Part shown: piece after piece, positions 8,066 through 16,151 of the stretch
Layout of the letters: each line of letters begins with the position of its first letter
How positions within the stretch are numbered: the stretch's first letter is position 1
Source of the DNA: Isoetes taiwanensis
Taxonomy: Eukaryota > Streptophyta > Lycopodiopsida > Isoetales > Isoetaceae
Direction of reading: 5' to 3'
DNA: 64,000 nt
Assembly (NCBI GenBank): GCA_021234155.1
Contig: JAJEKV010000054.1
Span: forward strand, 4,385,962 to 4,449,961
The notes under the pieces: generated by a model
The model's input: only the letters and a program-made list of their open reading frames with translations
What the model was told of the DNA's origin: nothing
Databases searched by the model: none
Program-made: the position numbers and the translations under genes

Positions 8066-10831
8066 CTATTCAGCCTCCTGACTGCACCTGTGCAAAACAA
8101 CATCATTTACAGTTAGATTTAGCCCAAAGAAATCATGTGTTCCTTGGAATTTGCCAATGGCGTGCCATTCTTTGTCATAACCCTGTCCTCTTGCTGCTTT
8201 GTGTGCAATGGCTGAGTCTATTAGTGTGCTTAAAAAGACTTGCTTTAACCATATCAAACTTGGAGTCTTCTTGTCTATAGCAGTCCTATTCCTGTATTTC
8301 CATATGGCCCAGCAACACAAGGTTCTAACAGTATTTAGTAACCTGTTACCAGAGTTTAGGAATACCAGCATATTCGATTCTCCAGGGACTCCTTTGTTTA
8401 CCTGAGTAGTCCAGCTCCAAAATTCCTGGATCTTAGGACACAGGAAAACATGGTTAGAGGTCTCTATTTGTCCACACCCTAGGGGACATGTTTCAGAAAT
8501 GGCTTTGTCAAATTTTGCTCTCCTATGATTGGTGGTCAAACTCTGATGCAGGATCAGCCAGCCAAAAGTCTTAACTTTGTTTGCTGCATAATTCTTCCAT
8601 CCTTTAGCACATATGGCAGCCAACCTTTTTTCTCTGCAGTTCCACAGTTGTGTAGCTTTAGATGGTTTGTGCTTGACCAGACCTTTGTAGATCTCCCTTA
8701 CAGAGTATATTTCCTTACCCTTTAGATGCCACTGATTTGTACTTTCACATAATTCTTCATGTCCTCCCACTTTATCCATGATGAGCTCATAGATATCTTT
8801 ATCTAATTGTGAGCCTTTCGTGAGTAAGGATATCTCCTCCCAATCCTTCCAGGCAGAATCTCCTTTTCTCAAATCTCCAATTTTCCTGATCCCTGCTTTA
8901 TGCCACTGCATGTACTTTTGTGGATGTTTAAGAGCCAGGCAGTCATTACTGCTATGTATTATCTCAGGATGCCAGAAGAAGTGGATATCCTTGCATCTTG
9001 TATCAATGATTGGGGGCCTATAACACAAAGCAGCTGTATTCCATGCTTCAAACATTCTCCTTAGCACAATGGAAGTATTTGGACATGGAGTAAATTGAAA
9101 GAAAGCTGAATCTGGAAGTTCATGTCTCAGAGTGTGACTGCCAACAGGGTAGGACTCTTGTATCCAGTATCTTATCAGTTTCATGGCTGGGGATGATGAG
9201 GAGTTATGTATGGCCCTCCAAATCATTTTGGCAGCAAGTGCTTGAGCTTGGGTAAATAGATCTTTGCAACCAAGCCCTCCTTCCTTCCTAGGTTTGATAA
9301 GGTCTCCCCAAGCAACCTTGTGAATTCCTTGCCAAATAAACTGTCTAATTGCCGCCTCAATCTTGTTATAGGAAGCTTTATCTCCAACAATGGCAGATGA
9401 AAAATATACATGTGTGCTACTAATGACAGCATTAGCAATCTGAACTCTACCAGCCAGAGATAGAGAGGAGGAGTACATACCAAGCTTCTTTTTAATTCTA
9501 GTAACAATTGGCTCCCATAAACCTCGGAGGGAAGAATTCAGGGCTAGGGGGATCCCAAGAATTGATGTACCAGCACTTCTGTTCAAGATTTTTATCCCCT
9601 GAAGTACAGTTTCTTCTGTGTCCAGTATTATTGCACACTTATTTTTGTTTAGCATGACCCCAGACATGTATCCAAACCTATCCATCATCTTGAGAAAGTT
9701 TGGAAGGCTATTGTCCCCCTGCTTAAGAAAAACAAAGGTGTCATCAGCATATTGCATTAGGGAAAAGGTACCTTGATCACCAGGGAGTTGTAGACAATTT
9801 ATGTCCCCTTTGTTCTGCATGTGGATTACCAATTTGGTGACCATCTCTGCTACAATTAGAAAAAGGTATGGAGCTAGGGGGCATCCCTGTCTCACACCTC
9901 TTCTACATGAGAATTGTTCAGTAGGATTGCCATTTATAATAATTGCAGATGAGGCCATGGCATTAAAACCAAACACTTTCTGGTATACATTTGCAGATAA
10001 CCCCAAGTGATCCATTGCCTTTTCTAGGAATTGCCAACTAATTGTGTCATATGCTCGCTTGAAATCTAGCTTGAGGAGCATGCAATTCTGACCTGACAGC
10101 TTGTTCCAGTGAAGACCTTCAGATGCACCAATATAATTATCAAGAATATTCCTCTGAGGCAAGAAAGCAGACTGGCAGGGATTGATAACTTTCATTAGGC
10201 TAGTCTTTAACCTGTTAGCCAAGATTTTTGCCAGCAACTTGTATGTTGTGTTGGTAAGAGAAATTGGTCTCCAATCACCAAAATTTGCAGGGTTTTCTAC
10301 TTTGGGGATTAGAGTAATATGACCTGCATTTATTGCCGGGTGTAGGTACTTAGCTCTCCATGCTCCCTGTATAAATAGAATAAAATCTTCCTTTATCAAA
10401 TCCCAAAATTCCATGTAGAACTCTAGCTGTAATCCATCCGGGCCTGGACTCTTTCCATGTGCCATTGACTGGAGAGTCTCCTTAATCTCTTTTTCCTCAG
10501 GAGCTATGAGCATGTCTTCCTCCTTAATTTGTGGTCCTTTTGGAATTTCTGCAAAGAACTCATCTATTTCTTTCTCATCTATGCTGTAGCTGTTAAACAA
10601 ATTTTTGTATTCGTTGAGAAAGAAATTCTGGATATCAAGTTGGCTATGAAGAATGCTGCCATCATCCCTTTTAACTTGAATAATTCCATTGTTCAGAATC
10701 CTATTCTTAGCCACTCTGAAAAAGAAGGCAGACCCTGCATCATCCATCATTGATATATTTACATTTACTTCTAATTGCAAGACTTCTTGCCTCAGCCTCC
10801 TCAATACATTTGACTTTTGATTCCAACTCAA
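8066..10831 (-). CDS. LINE ORF2, reverse transcriptase part (about 921 codons open)
   Basis: Signature blocks in order: HGKSPGPDGLQLEF, FGDWRPISL, LKLDFKRAYDTISW (first catalytic Asp), RRGVRQGCPLAPYLF, and LMQYADDTFVF with the YADD active site. A C-terminal zinc-binding segment follows, CPLGCGQIETSNHVFLC. These are standard for plant L1 ORF2, which copies its RNA at a nicked target. The frame is open throughout. It overlaps the endonuclease frame by 92 bp near 10,740-10,831, where one small indel separates two halves that should be one protein. Confidence 0.92.
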   Translation of the reverse strand: MSWNQKSNVLRRLRQEVLQLEVNVNISMMDDAGSAFFFRVAKNRILNNGIIQVKRDDGSILHSQLDIQNFFLNEYKNLFNSYSIDEKEIDEFFAEIPKGPQIKEEDMLIAPEEKEIKETLQSMAHGKSPGPDGLQLEFYMEFWDLIKEDFILFIQGAWRAKYLHPAINAGHITLIPKVENPANFGDWRPISLTNTTYKLLAKILANRLKTSLMKVINPCQSAFLPQRNILDNYIGASEGLHWNKLSGQNCMLLKLDFKRAYDTISWQFLEKAMDHLGLSANVYQKVFGFNAMASSAIIINGNPTEQFSCRRGVRQGCPLAPYLFLIVAEMVTKLVIHMQNKGDINCLQLPGDQGTFSLMQYADDTFVFLKQGDNSLPNFLKMMDRFGYMSGVMLNKNKCAIILDTEETVLQGIKILNRSAGTSILGIPLALNSSLRGLWEPIVTRIKKKLGMYSSSLSLAGRVQIANAVISSTHVYFSSAIVGDKASYNKIEAAIRQFIWQGIHKVAWGDLIKPRKEGGLGCKDLFTQAQALAAKMIWRAIHNSSSSPAMKLIRYWIQESYPVGSHTLRHELPDSAFFQFTPCPNTSIVLRRMFEAWNTAALCYRPPIIDTRCKDIHFFWHPEIIHSSNDCLALKHPQKYMQWHKAGIRKIGDLRKGDSAWKDWEEISLLTKGSQLDKDIYELIMDKVGGHEELCESTNQWHLKGKEIYSVREIYKGLVKHKPSKATQLWNCREKRLAAICAKGWKNYAANKVKTFGWLILHQSLTTNHRRAKFDKAISETCPLGCGQIETSNHVFLCPKIQEFWSWTTQVNKGVPGESNMLVFLNSGNRLLNTVRTLCCWAIWKYRNRTAIDKKTPSLIWLKQVFLSTLIDSAIAHKAARGQGYDKEWHAIGKFQGTHDFFGLNLTVNDVVLHRCSQEAE

Positions 10832-11837
10832 ACTCCTTTTCTTGCCAGGCTATATTGTCCTTATCTTGAAAAAGACTTTTTCTAACTTCTCTCATTGCTT
10901 CATATACCTCTTGTTTTTCTTTCCTTTTTTTCAAATTCCAATCTTTTCCCCATGCCTTAATCCATCCTTTGATCTGTTTAATCCTATTGACAAACAAGTT
11001 CATGGAACCAGATAAAGGAATTTTCGGTAACTGCCTATAGAACTCAGAGAAGGCCTCACAAAATCCTTTATTATGCAGCAGTCCAGTGTTAAATTTAAAT
11101 GGGATGTTGTCCCCTCCCTTCTTTGATGGTGCCATGTCACTTAAAAACTGAGGAAAATGATCTGAGATTGAGTTTCCAATGTCACATGATGTAATTAGGT
11201 TATCCCAATTCTCCAACTCTGAGTTCCATAAATAAAACCTGTCCAAGAGACAATATGTCCTTTGATCTCCTTTCCTTTTGTTTAACCATGAGTATTTGCT
11301 TGTTGAGGATGGAGGAAGGTATACAAAGTTTGTCATCAAAAGATCCCATGCCTTCCTCTCCCCTTTGGACATATTTAACTGTTTTCCAAGTTTCTGTTCC
11401 CAAGTAGGTGTATTATTAAAGTCTCCTGCCAACAGCCAATTCTTGACTTGGTGACCCTGGATCCAATTATTAATTTGGAACCATTGTTCTTTCCTCTCAT
11501 CATAGTCTGTGGAGGCATAGATATTAATAATACCAATGGTGTCTTTCCCTTTCTGCAATACTGCTACAGTCCACCTGCCCCCTGGGTGACAATATTTCTC
11601 CAAACAGGCATACCCCTGCCAAACCATGCAGATTCCCCCTTTGGTCCCATCTGCTATGGACCAGGCTGAGTCTCCATTTGGCATGATCCACTGTCCAAGG
11701 TTTGCTGACTCAAAGGCAGGTAATCTGTGCTCTTGGAGTAGAATAATGTCTGCTTTCATTTCTTTCAAAGCTATTAAGGCTCTTTTCCTCTTGAGGGGGC
11801 CTTTGATTCCCCTCATATTCCATGTGGCTATCTTCAT
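10740..11837 (-). CDS. LINE ORF2, apurinic endonuclease part (365 codons)
   Basis: Begins MKIATWNMRGIKGP (ATG at 11,837) and carries LLQEHRL, LLAGDFNN and ISDHFPQF. These are the Asn, Glu, Asp-x-Asn and Ser-Asp-His catalytic elements of the exonuclease-endonuclease-phosphatase fold. Its ATG overlaps the stop of the preceding frame (CAATGA). A frameshift near 10,750 separates it from the reverse transcriptase, so this copy could not make a full ORF2 without recoding. Confidence 0.92.
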   Translation of the reverse strand: MKIATWNMRGIKGPLKRKRALIALKEMKADIILLQEHRLPAFESANLGQWIMPNGDSAWSIADGTKGGICMVWQGYACLEKYCHPGGRWTVAVLQKGKDTIGIINIYASTDYDERKEQWFQINNWIQGHQVKNWLLAGDFNNTPTWEQKLGKQLNMSKGERKAWDLLMTNFVYLPPSSTSKYSWLNKRKGDQRTYCLLDRFYLWNSELENWDNLITSCDIGNSISDHFPQFLSDMAPSKKGGDNIPFKFNTGLLHNKGFCEAFSEFYRQLPKIPLSGSMNLFVNRIKQIKGWIKAWGKDWNLKKRKEKQEVYEAMREVRKSLFQDKDNIAWQEKEFELESKVKCIEEAEARSLAIRSKCKYINDG

Positions 11838-13090
11838 TGTACCTCAGTCTTCTTCCTTCCTTGACTCCTTAGGTTAAGAGCAGGGCTATTCTCAGTGAAT
11901 TGCACCTTCCTGATACCTTTTTTTCTTGGACCAGGGGTGTAGAATTTTTCACCTATTCCTTCATCTTGGACTGAGCTGGCTGCTATGTTGGTATCCATGT
12001 GTGGTACCTTTGGGCTTATTGGTCTGTTGACCTGTTCCAAATTGTCAACTACCAGGCCATGATTTGTATGTTGAGTTTTGCATGTCTCCCCCTGGCCAGC
12101 AGGATTTTCAGCAACCAAAATTACCTGAGCTTTCCTCTGGTGTGGTGTATAGAAATTGTCATCCTCTGTCACATTCTCCTGAATGTCCCCTTCAGTCAAA
12201 TTTGGTGATAATGGGCTTATTGGCCTGTTGGGAAGCCCAACTACCAGGCCATTATCCTCTCTTTGTTGGCATTCTTGTGGACTATCATGAGATGATCTTC
12301 TCACAGTTTCCCCTTTGGCTGGAATGAAGAATTGGGCCAGAGGACTTATTGGTCTACTGCTCAAGACAGTTACCAGGCCTGCTGGTTGCATGAAGTTTGG
12401 TTGAGAGTTATTAACCATATCTTGGCCATTTGGACTTACAAGATCATTGGTTAAGCTCTCAATTTCTGAGCTGAATTTTAGTTCTTCAGTTCCTCCCTCA
12501 GAATCTCCAGCTTCCCCTTCATAGTTCATGGGAGATGTAGTAAAAAATTTATACTGGATTTGTCTTTCCTCTTGGGTTGCCAGTGCAGCAGGAGTCTCAG
12601 GTACTACTTCATTATCCACTTTGTCTTCCTTGTCCATTTCTTCTTGCTTTTCCATTAACTGTAAAAGGATATCATGCATCTCTTGACTGGTATCCTGTTG
12701 GGTACACTCATTAAGTTTTGGTGATGCAAAGTCAATCTTCTTGGCAGGGGTCTTAAGGTCATCCCCAATGAATGAGGGTTCTCCCTTAAATAACCTTGTC
12801 CCCCCTGCTGAGACATCAGAATCAGAAGATTCAGGGTAAGTATTGACAGGAGGAATGTCTGTCTCACTTATGACGAGTTTGTTACTTCTTAATAAATGAG
12901 CTGGAGTTATGACCATACAGTCAGGCTGGACCTGGTCCTTCCCTTTCCTGGAATCCTTTGGATTTTCAATCGAGCTGACCAAGACTTTGACTTTTTCCAC
13001 CATCTTGTCATGTTTTTGTTTTTCCCTCCATTCTGATCTGAGCTTGCCACTCTCCTTACTCTTTTGGGCTTCCTTATGTTTCCCTTCAAC
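11834..13090 (-). CDS. LINE ORF1 tail / spacer frame with NRPISP repeats
   Basis: A long open frame runs from about 13,090 (first ATG 13,003) to 11,834. It is rich in Glu, Ser and Pro. It contains three copies of an RPISP motif, SSRPISPLAQF, PNRPISPLSPN and VNRPISPKVPH, spaced about 45-65 residues apart. No enzyme domain is seen. Because the upstream 409-codon ORF1 ends at a TAA inside an A-rich run, this may be its C-terminal half in another frame rather than a separate gene. The repeated motif could be a docking site, which is inference. Confidence 0.7.
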   Translation of the reverse strand, partial: VEGKHKEAQKSKESGKLRSEWREKQKHDKMVEKVKVLVSSIENPKDSRKGKDQVQPDCMVITPAHLLRSNKLVISETDIPPVNTYPESSDSDVSAGGTRLFKGEPSFIGDDLKTPAKKIDFASPKLNECTQQDTSQEMHDILLQLMEKQEEMDKEDKVDNEVVPETPAALATQEERQIQYKFFTTSPMNYEGEAGDSEGGTEELKFSSEIESLTNDLVSPNGQDMVNNSQPNFMQPAGLVTVLSSRPISPLAQFFIPAKGETVRRSSHDSPQECQQREDNGLVVGLPNRPISPLSPNLTEGDIQENVTEDDNFYTPHQRKAQVILVAENPAGQGETCKTQHTNHGLVVDNLEQVNRPISPKVPHMDTNIAASSVQDEGIGEKFYTPGPRKKGIRKVQFTENSPALNLRSQGRKKTEVQ

Positions 13091-13134
13091 TTCCTTGCCT
13101 TTTTATAAGCACTCCCATTTTTATTTTTCTTTTT

Positions 13135-14364
13135 TTACTTCACTGGGGTCCATCCTTCAACAGTCTTTATGGGGATGACTTTTCCCTGTTTTTCCAAATC
13201 AGGTAGTTGTTTTGTTTTGGGCTCCTGATTGTTTCCTTTAGGTACCCAAGTTCCTTGACAAACACCCCCTCCATGTAGCCTGAGACCACAAATAGAGCAT
13301 GGAATGGGGAGTCCATTCCATGTCAATTTCAGAGTTTTACTCCCCCCAAAATAGTCATGATATCTGACCTCTCTCGGAATATCTTTTAAGATATCCAATT
13401 GCACCCAGATTCTGGGTGCTCTTTCCGGAATGGATTCCCAGCCAATGTACTCCCCAATCCCAGCAAATAACTCCTTAAAAATATCTTCATGCCAGTATAC
13501 CGGGCTGAGACCTTGTACAGAACATGAAGCCGGGTGAAATAGTTGTTTCAAATCGTTTGGATCAAACTTGGCATTCCACTTCTGGAAATAGAATTGCGAA
13601 TTTGCTCTAAAGATGGTGCCTTGTTTCAATAGGAATTGCACTGACTGTGCATTTCCACACTCGACCACAAAGAAGGGAAAATCGAGCCAGAACATGCTTC
13701 TAATGTCCACATTCTTCCCCATTTTGACTAGCTCGGCTCTGATTGTGGAGAGTTTTACCCCTTCATGACGAATACATCCTATGACAGCTCTGGTTTCCAA
13801 TTCCTTAAGTCTATTTGGGACGTATTGGTGTTTTAGTGAGGGAATACCTTGAAACTCATGTTTGATTTTCCGTTCTTGTTTCTGCATCATTCTTCTCTGT
13901 TCTTGGTTGATCTCGTCCAGAAGGGGCTGCACCAGGTGGCTCTGCATTTGAACTGGATGCATCGATCGAGACCTTGTCCTTACTCCCGCACCCTCCGCCA
14001 TGCTCGGTATCAACCAGTCGCCACAGACAAAGAAAGAGTTCTCAAAGCTTTCTTTTTCCTTCCCCACCAATGTCTGTAGCATGTCAATGATTTGGGTCTG
14101 CATAGATTGTGCCAACTGACCAAAAAGGATTGCCATCCTTTTCCCTAGATCCGGGTTTCCACACCCAGGGTTCCCAAAAGTACCCTCGGGAACCGTGCCC
14201 TGGCCACCCTGACCACCCTGCTTCTTATTCCCTGCCTCATTCCCACGATTATCTGCCACCTCCTGTACCTGTGCTGAATCCCTTACCTTCTCTAGGTATT
14301 CTGTTTCCCTACCACTGTTCCTTTCCATCTGCTCTGTCTGTCTTGACCCCACTGATGGGTCCAT
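13135..14364 (-). CDS. LINE ORF1 (409 codons), DUF4283-like RNA-binding protein with CCHC knuckle
   Basis: ATG at 14,364 opens an intact frame. The first 60 residues are Gln/Gly-rich. Residues about 200-340 resemble the DUF4283 (RRM-like) region of plant LINE and retroelement proteins, with RIWVQLDILKDIP and TWNGLPIPC. The zinc knuckle CSICGLRLHGGGVC follows (C-x2-C-x4-H-x4-C, all four ligands present). The protein should coat LINE RNA. It ends at TAA just before an A-rich stretch. Confidence 0.88.
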   Translation of the reverse strand: MDPSVGSRQTEQMERNSGRETEYLEKVRDSAQVQEVADNRGNEAGNKKQGGQGGQGTVPEGTFGNPGCGNPDLGKRMAILFGQLAQSMQTQIIDMLQTLVGKEKESFENSFFVCGDWLIPSMAEGAGVRTRSRSMHPVQMQSHLVQPLLDEINQEQRRMMQKQERKIKHEFQGIPSLKHQYVPNRLKELETRAVIGCIRHEGVKLSTIRAELVKMGKNVDIRSMFWLDFPFFVVECGNAQSVQFLLKQGTIFRANSQFYFQKWNAKFDPNDLKQLFHPASCSVQGLSPVYWHEDIFKELFAGIGEYIGWESIPERAPRIWVQLDILKDIPREVRYHDYFGGSKTLKLTWNGLPIPCSICGLRLHGGGVCQGTWVPKGNNQEPKTKQLPDLEKQGKVIPIKTVEGWTPVK

Positions 14365-14445
14365 GCTACCCTACCTGTGTTCACTGTTCACTGTTCACAT
14401 GGCGCTCTGTTTAGCGCCTCCGACCCCCATGGCAACATCCCGACC

Positions 14446-14455
14446 CAAGCAGATT
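14446..14455. repeat. LINE target-site duplication CAAGCAGATT, right copy
   Basis: Second copy, abutting the LINE 5' end. Confidence 0.9.
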
Positions 14456-15056
14456 GACCACTGGTTCTTCTCTTATAGCAAGAGATCTTCCGGAATACAG
14501 CAAGCACAGCTTAAACAGCTCTGGAATCTGGCTAAACTCCACGCTCAAGCAATTAAATTGTGCTCTTCTGCCGGATCTGATCAGGTCGGTTTAGCAGAGC
14601 TTGGATTTGAGGCTGAGATTGAGCTGAGAGGACTGATTTCAGCATTAACCACTTAGGAACTCCCTTGCAGGTCGGATTTGAGGAAGCAGCAGCCGGAAGC
14701 CATTTGGATAACACCGGAATTGAGAGCGGGAGTCCGCTCTGCCGGATCTGACCGTCTTCTTCTATTTTCACAGTTCGACCCCTTTTTTTCTGTTCAAGGC
14801 CTGTTCTACGATGCTATTCTGGTATCTACCAATTTGTCTCCGTCCTTCTCTCTTTGGTAAAATTAGTTGCATGGCCTTCTTTCAATGGTTTCCTTTTACT
14901 TTGCTTTTGAACAAATATCTCTCTATACTTTAGCTTCTAATATTTGAAGGTAATATCTTGCCCTTTTTTGCCAATTCTTGTAATCACTGATATCATTATG
15001 CCCCATTGCCTTAATCCCTTGCTATTGGACCACTCCCCCTAGCATGCTCCATATCA
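14446..15056 (-). repeat. 5' LTR, outer part (after LINE insertion)
   Basis: Resumes at CAAGCAGATT and matches the intact LTR through its CATATCA end. The two parts together give about 811 bp once the 10-bp duplication is removed. Confidence 0.9.
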
Positions 15057-15061
15057 TAGAG
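15057..15061. repeat. Target-site duplication TAGAG, right copy
   Basis: Matches 4,802-4,806, which fixes the outer ends of the LTR element. Confidence 0.9.
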
Positions 15062-15538
15062 ATGTATCTCGCTAGAACCCTTAAGACCCAGTAATTGTGG
15101 CCTGTGCACAAGAGCCCACCGGGCTGTGGATGCTATGTTGTGATTCAGCATCAGGCAATGGGTATGATGGTGAAATGGGGGTGGGGTCTTGCCTAGCTTG
15201 GCTACAGGACTCCTATAGTGTGCCAGACTTATAGTTGGTCACTGAGTGTGGGCCGGGTATGGGTCTGACACTCCCTGGGTTGCAGGCTACGTGCCTATAT
15301 GGACGTCCTGGACTCGAACGGGCGCGTTGAGCTGACCTTTAGATTTAGGGGAGTAAGTCGGGTATGGATGGGGGGTTACTGATGTGGCACATGTAGCACA
15401 CCCAGGGATCCGTCATGTCCTAGGAGGGGACGCCTCCCTGACCTGCCTCATCGGACCGGGGAGATGTAACCCAGAGTAGTCTCATAGGGTGATTCCATGA
15501 GATTGCATCTCCGGAAGGCTATAACCACGCCATAGCAT
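15062..15538. other. No gene seen; flank between LTR element and MULE
   Basis: GC-richer unique-looking sequence without a credible coding frame. Its last bases (CACGCCATAGC, near 15,527) resemble the junction at 28,540-28,550, so it may belong to the repeat that the MULE entered. Confidence 0.5.
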
Positions 15539-15547
15539 GTTTCAGCC
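15539..15547. repeat. MULE target-site duplication GTTTCAGCC, left copy
   Basis: Identical to 28,082-28,090. Confidence 0.92.
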
Positions 15548-15788
15548 GGCTCAGGATACTTTTACCCTTGATTCGGTGATCCCAGAGATAAATATACCGT
15601 CCTCCGGGATCCCGGGTCGCTCTCGACGGGGTCCGTTGGGGAGACCCCGTTCTGAGGTACGACACACGCCACGTCGGCCCGGTCCATCCCTGTCGTCCAA
15701 ACCCCCGTGCAATCGCGGCCGTCCGCGCCTCAGAGATCCCCGCCTCCGGGATCATCCACGCGATCCCCTCCTCCGGGATCCCCACGGT
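15548..15788. repeat. MULE left terminal inverted repeat (241 bp)
   Basis: Reverse-complement match to 27,841-28,081 with a handful of substitutions. It already contains GATCCCC-type palindromes at its inner end. Confidence 0.92.
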
Positions 15789-16147
15789 CGCTGGCTGTTA
15801 ACGGCGGACGCTATCCGCCGAGCTGATCCCCTCCTCCGGGATCCCCGGCACCCCAGACGCGGATCCCCCCCTCCGGGATCACCCGGCCGTGGCTGATAAC
15901 GGCGAACACTATCCGCCGAGCTGATCCCCTCCTCCGGGATCCCCGACACCCCGGACGCGGATCCCCTCCTTCGGGATCACCCGGCCGTGGCTGATAATGG
16001 CGGACGCTATCCGCCGAGGTGATCCCCTCCTCCGGGATCCCCAGGCACCCCGGACGTGGATCCCATCCTCCAGGATCACCCGCCCGTGGCTGATAACGGC
16101 GGACGCTATCCGCCGAGGTGATCCCCTCCTCCGGGATCCCCGGCACC
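15789..16147. repeat. Subterminal palindrome array, left (four units of about 100 bp)
   Basis: The unit recurs at about 15,793, 15,889, 15,987 and 16,088. Each holds three inverted repeats: GGCGGA/TCCGCC around CGCTA, and two GATCCC/GGGATC pairs around a CTCCTCC-type centre. It lies between the TIR and the transposase start, where a promoter or transposase-binding region would be. Confidence 0.85.
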
Positions 16148-16151
16148 CCGG

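Larger units (their letters stand above)
7478..14445 (-). mobile_element. Nearly full-length L1-type LINE inserted in the 5' LTR
   Basis: The element is 6,968 bp on the minus strand. Its 3' poly-A appears as about 36 T at 7,478-7,513, and its 5' end is at 14,445. The 10-bp target duplication CAAGCAGATT lies at 7,468-7,477 and 14,446-14,455. Gene order is ORF1 (DUF4283-like region plus CCHC knuckle), a spacer frame, then endonuclease and reverse transcriptase. Only one clear frameshift (near 10,750) breaks ORF2, and a stop in an A-run may cut ORF1 from its tail. It is the youngest layer of this nest, because it interrupts an LTR that is otherwise well preserved. Confidence 0.93.
4807..15056 (-). 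mobile_element. Gag-only, non-autonomous LTR retrotransposon (TR-GAG-like), with a nested LINE
   Basis: Two long direct repeats both begin TGATATG and end CATATCA. The left one (3' LTR in element orientation) is 4,807-5,623. The right one (5' LTR) is 7,268-15,056 and is split by a LINE. The 5-bp host duplication TAGAG lies at 4,802-4,806 and 15,057-15,061. A tRNA-iMet primer-binding site follows the 5' LTR. Only 1.64 kb lies between the LTRs and it holds only gag: no protease, integrase, reverse transcriptase or RNase H is seen. It therefore fits the published TR-GAG class of elements that need a partner's Pol. The matching LTRs and exact TSD point to fairly recent insertion. Confidence 0.93.
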
